A stretch of 64,000 nt of DNA from assembly GCA_020444045.1 (NCBI GenBank), contig JAHLLS010000011.1, forward strand, positions 1-64,000. Reading direction: 5' to 3'. This stretch comes from Deltaproteobacteria bacterium (GTDB taxonomy: Bacteria; Desulfobacterota; Desulfobacteria; Desulfobacterales; UBA5852). The position numbers and the translations under genes are program-made. Below, piece after piece: positions 62,585-64,000 of the stretch. Each line of letters opens with the position of its first letter. The first letter of the stretch is position 1. The notes under the pieces were generated by a model. It saw only the letters and a list, made by a program, of their open reading frames with translations. It was not told the DNA's origin and searched no databases.

Positions 62585-62943
62585 CACGCGTTACCTTTCT
62601 TGTCGGTCCTCGCGGGACTGGGCTTTTTTGGGCGCCTTATGCGTTGCGGCAGGTTTTCCTCTTCCAGTTCAAGCCCCACGGTGTCGGTCTTGATATCGGC
62701 AAGCTCGGCCAGTCGGTCGTGCAGCCCGAGTACGAAGAGAACGGTCGCATAAATCCCCAGCGATACGCCAGGTTCACCTTTCTCGACCTTGTTGAGGGTC
62801 GTCCGGCTGATCGACGCACGATCGGCCATTATTTTCGTGGGGATGCGTCGCCGCAGGCGGGCATCACGGATGTCCCCGCCCAGCTTGCGCAAGGCGCGCT
62901 GAACCGGCAAGGGCAGTTTCGTTGATGTCTGGGGTATGGTCAT
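62584..62943 (-). CDS. hipB: HipB antitoxin, Xre-family DNA-binding protein
   Basis: 119 residues. The helix-turn-helix spans about 21-75 (LRKLGGDIRDARLRRRIPTK, ISRTTLNKVEKGEPGVSLG). A C-terminal charged tail (EEENLPQRIRRPKKPSP) may be proteolysed. It neutralises HipA and represses its own promoter. ATG 62943 is preferred; a TTG four codons upstream lies within an operator half-site. Confidence 0.9.
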   Translation of the reverse strand: MTIPQTSTKLPLPVQRALRKLGGDIRDARLRRRIPTKIMADRASISRTTLNKVEKGEPGVSLGIYATVLFVLGLHDRLAELADIKTDTVGLELEEENLPQRIRRPKKPSPARTDKKGNA

Positions 62944-62944
62944 T

Positions 62945-63070
62945 TTAATGTCCAATATAATGGTCTTAATAAAGCATAAGATACATAATGATGGACATTA
63001 AGTCAATAGATGCTGGATAGGCAGCAGGCGTCTGACAAGATGTATAACGTTCAAAATTCTGGACGTTATA
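62945..63070. promoter_or_regulatory. hipBA operators (three inverted repeats)
   Basis: Three sites share half-sites like TTAATGTCCA / TGGACATTAA around a 6-bp spacer. O1 is 62945-62970 (TTAATGTCCA-ATATAA-TGGTCTTAAT). O2 is 62976-63001 (weak left half, right half TGGACATTAA). O3 is 63043-63070 (TATAACGTTCA-AAATTC-TGGACGTTATA). O1 and O2 centres are 31 bp apart, about three helical turns. Confidence 0.7.
62978..63006 (-). promoter_or_regulatory. hipB promoter
   Basis: On the minus strand TTGACT (63001-63006) and TATCTT (62978-62983) are separated by exactly 17 bp, a good sigma-70 fit. Operator O2 covers nearly all of it, so bound HipB would block transcription. Confidence 0.65.
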
Positions 63071-63361
63071 TAATTTATAGTTCATGAATGTGGACGCAGG
63101 ATTTAAGTCTGACGCTGAATCACTAACCGTAAATGGCGGTATCCCGATGGCTTCTGTAACTGTTTTTTAATACAAATGTTTATTTTTAAATGTTTATTAA
63201 GCCGTGAACACGTTTTTTGATAAAAATTTTCATTTTCGAACTCATTGCATTTAAAAAATAAATTTCTTGATATATTGTTATTTTTTAACTATTTTAATCG
63301 TAAATAGCTTAAAAATAATCAAATTTAGAGTTTTATAACGATTTTTTGAGGTGCGACAACA

Positions 63362-64000
63362 TTGGGCGCCACACAGAACCGGCCTGCCGGCTACGCGTTT
63401 CTGATTGAGCATTACGAACTGAGTGCTCTGCCGAACTGGCACACATCCTCCGTCAGCCTTACTGGGACACTGCGCTCGACCATTCAGAATGGGCAGGTGG
63501 CATCCATCTATCCCCCGTCTTATTGGCCTGGAGACGGAACGGGAGATCATCTGGAGTTCGCCCTCAAATATGATGGCGTCAATCTAAGCATTTTGTCGGC
63601 CCTGTTCGATGCAGCCTCGGCAGACAAGATAGCGGCCTGGATCAGTTCGAAACCGACCGGAAAATACGCTCGCAGGATTTGGTTCCTGTATGAATTCCTG
63701 TCCGGACGGGAACTTCCCCTGCCGGATCTGACCAAGGGGAATTACGTCGCGCTGCTGGAGGCGGACCGCTACTACACCGCAGCGCCCGGTCGCCGCGTGC
63801 GGCGTCAGAGGGTCATCGACAATCTGCTTGGCGGGGCGAATTTTTGTCCCATCATCCGGCGCACCGAAAAACTTGTTGCCATGGAGCGAATCGACCTGCG
63901 GGAAGAGTGCGAAGCGGTCGTGAACGCCTATCCACCGGAGCTTCTAAAGCGGGCCCTGAGCTATCTCTACAGCAAAGAGACCGAATCCTCTTTCGAGATC
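63362..64000 (+). CDS. Fic-family protein, N-terminal part (cut by window end)
   Basis: 213 residues are visible and the frame is open to the last base. It reads GYAFLIEHYELSALPNWHTS, IYPPSYWPGDGTGDHLEFAL, KPTGKYARRIWFLYEFLSGR, DLTKGNYVALLEADRYYTA, and YLYSKETESSFEI. These are, from memory, the N-terminal blocks of a large Fic-family protein group; the AMP-transfer HPFxxGNGR motif would lie beyond the window. An in-frame stop upstream leaves TTG 63362 as the likely start, with GAGGTG nine bases before it. Divergent from hipBA. Confidence 0.65.
   Translation, partial: MGATQNRPAGYAFLIEHYELSALPNWHTSSVSLTGTLRSTIQNGQVASIYPPSYWPGDGTGDHLEFALKYDGVNLSILSALFDAASADKIAAWISSKPTGKYARRIWFLYEFLSGRELPLPDLTKGNYVALLEADRYYTAAPGRRVRRQRVIDNLLGGANFCPIIRRTEKLVAMERIDLREECEAVVNAYPPELLKRALSYLYSKETESSFEI

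Larger units (their letters stand above)
62944..63361. other. AT-rich divergent control region between hipB and fic
   Basis: About 420 bp with low GC compared with its surroundings. It holds the hipB promoter and three operator-like inverted repeats (62945-63070). The fic-proximal half (63160-63345) is very AT-rich and probably carries the fic promoter. Confidence 0.6.

Noticed and set aside
63278-63550. Leftward 90-codon open frame at the fic start
   Set aside because: It is antisense to the Fic coding sequence and runs into the AT-rich promoter region.
1-64000. CRISPR arrays, rRNA genes, complete tRNA genes or riboswitches
   Set aside because: None was recognised on reading. Only the tRNA-Leu 3' fragment was found, and no regularly spaced repeats occur.

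Overview
The window looks like chromosomal DNA of an anaerobic deltaproteobacterium, probably Desulfobacterales (Desulfobacterota). This is inferred from gene content: two tungsten-type aldehyde ferredoxin oxidoreductases, an acetoin-dehydrogenase cluster with its own lipoyl synthase and a sigma-54 activator, two branched-chain-amino-acid-type ABC transporters, and a MSHA-like pseudopilus cluster. No 16S rRNA or other species marker is present.

Left part (1-20.5 kb). REP-like hairpins (1-644) are followed by a leftward mshI-J-K-L plus two-prepilin cluster (645-6424). Next come a decayed repeat block carrying an internally deleted hipA copy, a TrkA-type K+ channel (8158-9858), a MITE-like element, and a leftward ECF sigma/anti-sigma/periplasmic Spy-like module (10384-12112). 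A transposase scrap sits beside a rightward nfeD-nfeD-floA membrane operon (12555-16107). A possible N-formylglutamate amidohydrolase and a large Cache/HAMP/HD-GYP protein complete the region. The HD-GYP gene is bracketed by two direct copies of an intergenic repeat.

Central catabolic region (20.5-60.7 kb). An AcoR-like sigma-54 activator and LipA read leftward. Small genes and a lipB remnant lie beyond them. Divergently, a near-consensus -24/-12 promoter precedes acoA-acoB-acoC-lpdA. This is followed without strong breaks by two complete LIV-type ABC transporters, dehydrogenases (two SDR, two zinc MDR, one iron ADH), a VOC protein, a NIPSNAP protein, a ThDP enzyme and a nitroreductase. The distal part holds two AOR plus LhgO-like flavoprotein pairs, a succinate-semialdehyde-type dehydrogenase, a split transketolase, an HSL-type esterase, a FeoA-like protein with a four-cysteine tail, and an M20 amidohydrolase. 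Together they suggest import of small (hydroxy)carboxylates or diols, oxidation of alcohol, hydroxy-acid and aldehyde groups, and thiolytic cleavage of acetoin-like diketone/ketol intermediates to acetyl-CoA. The actual substrate cannot be read from sequence.

Right end (60.7-64 kb). A 28-nt tRNA-Leu 3' end without its 5' half, next to a terminator-like hairpin, marks a likely integration junction. To its right lie a structured repeat (also found at 6.8 kb), an intact hipBA toxin-antitoxin pair with three recognisable operators, and the start of a Fic-family protein cut by the window end. These features look like an accessory island entering from the right.
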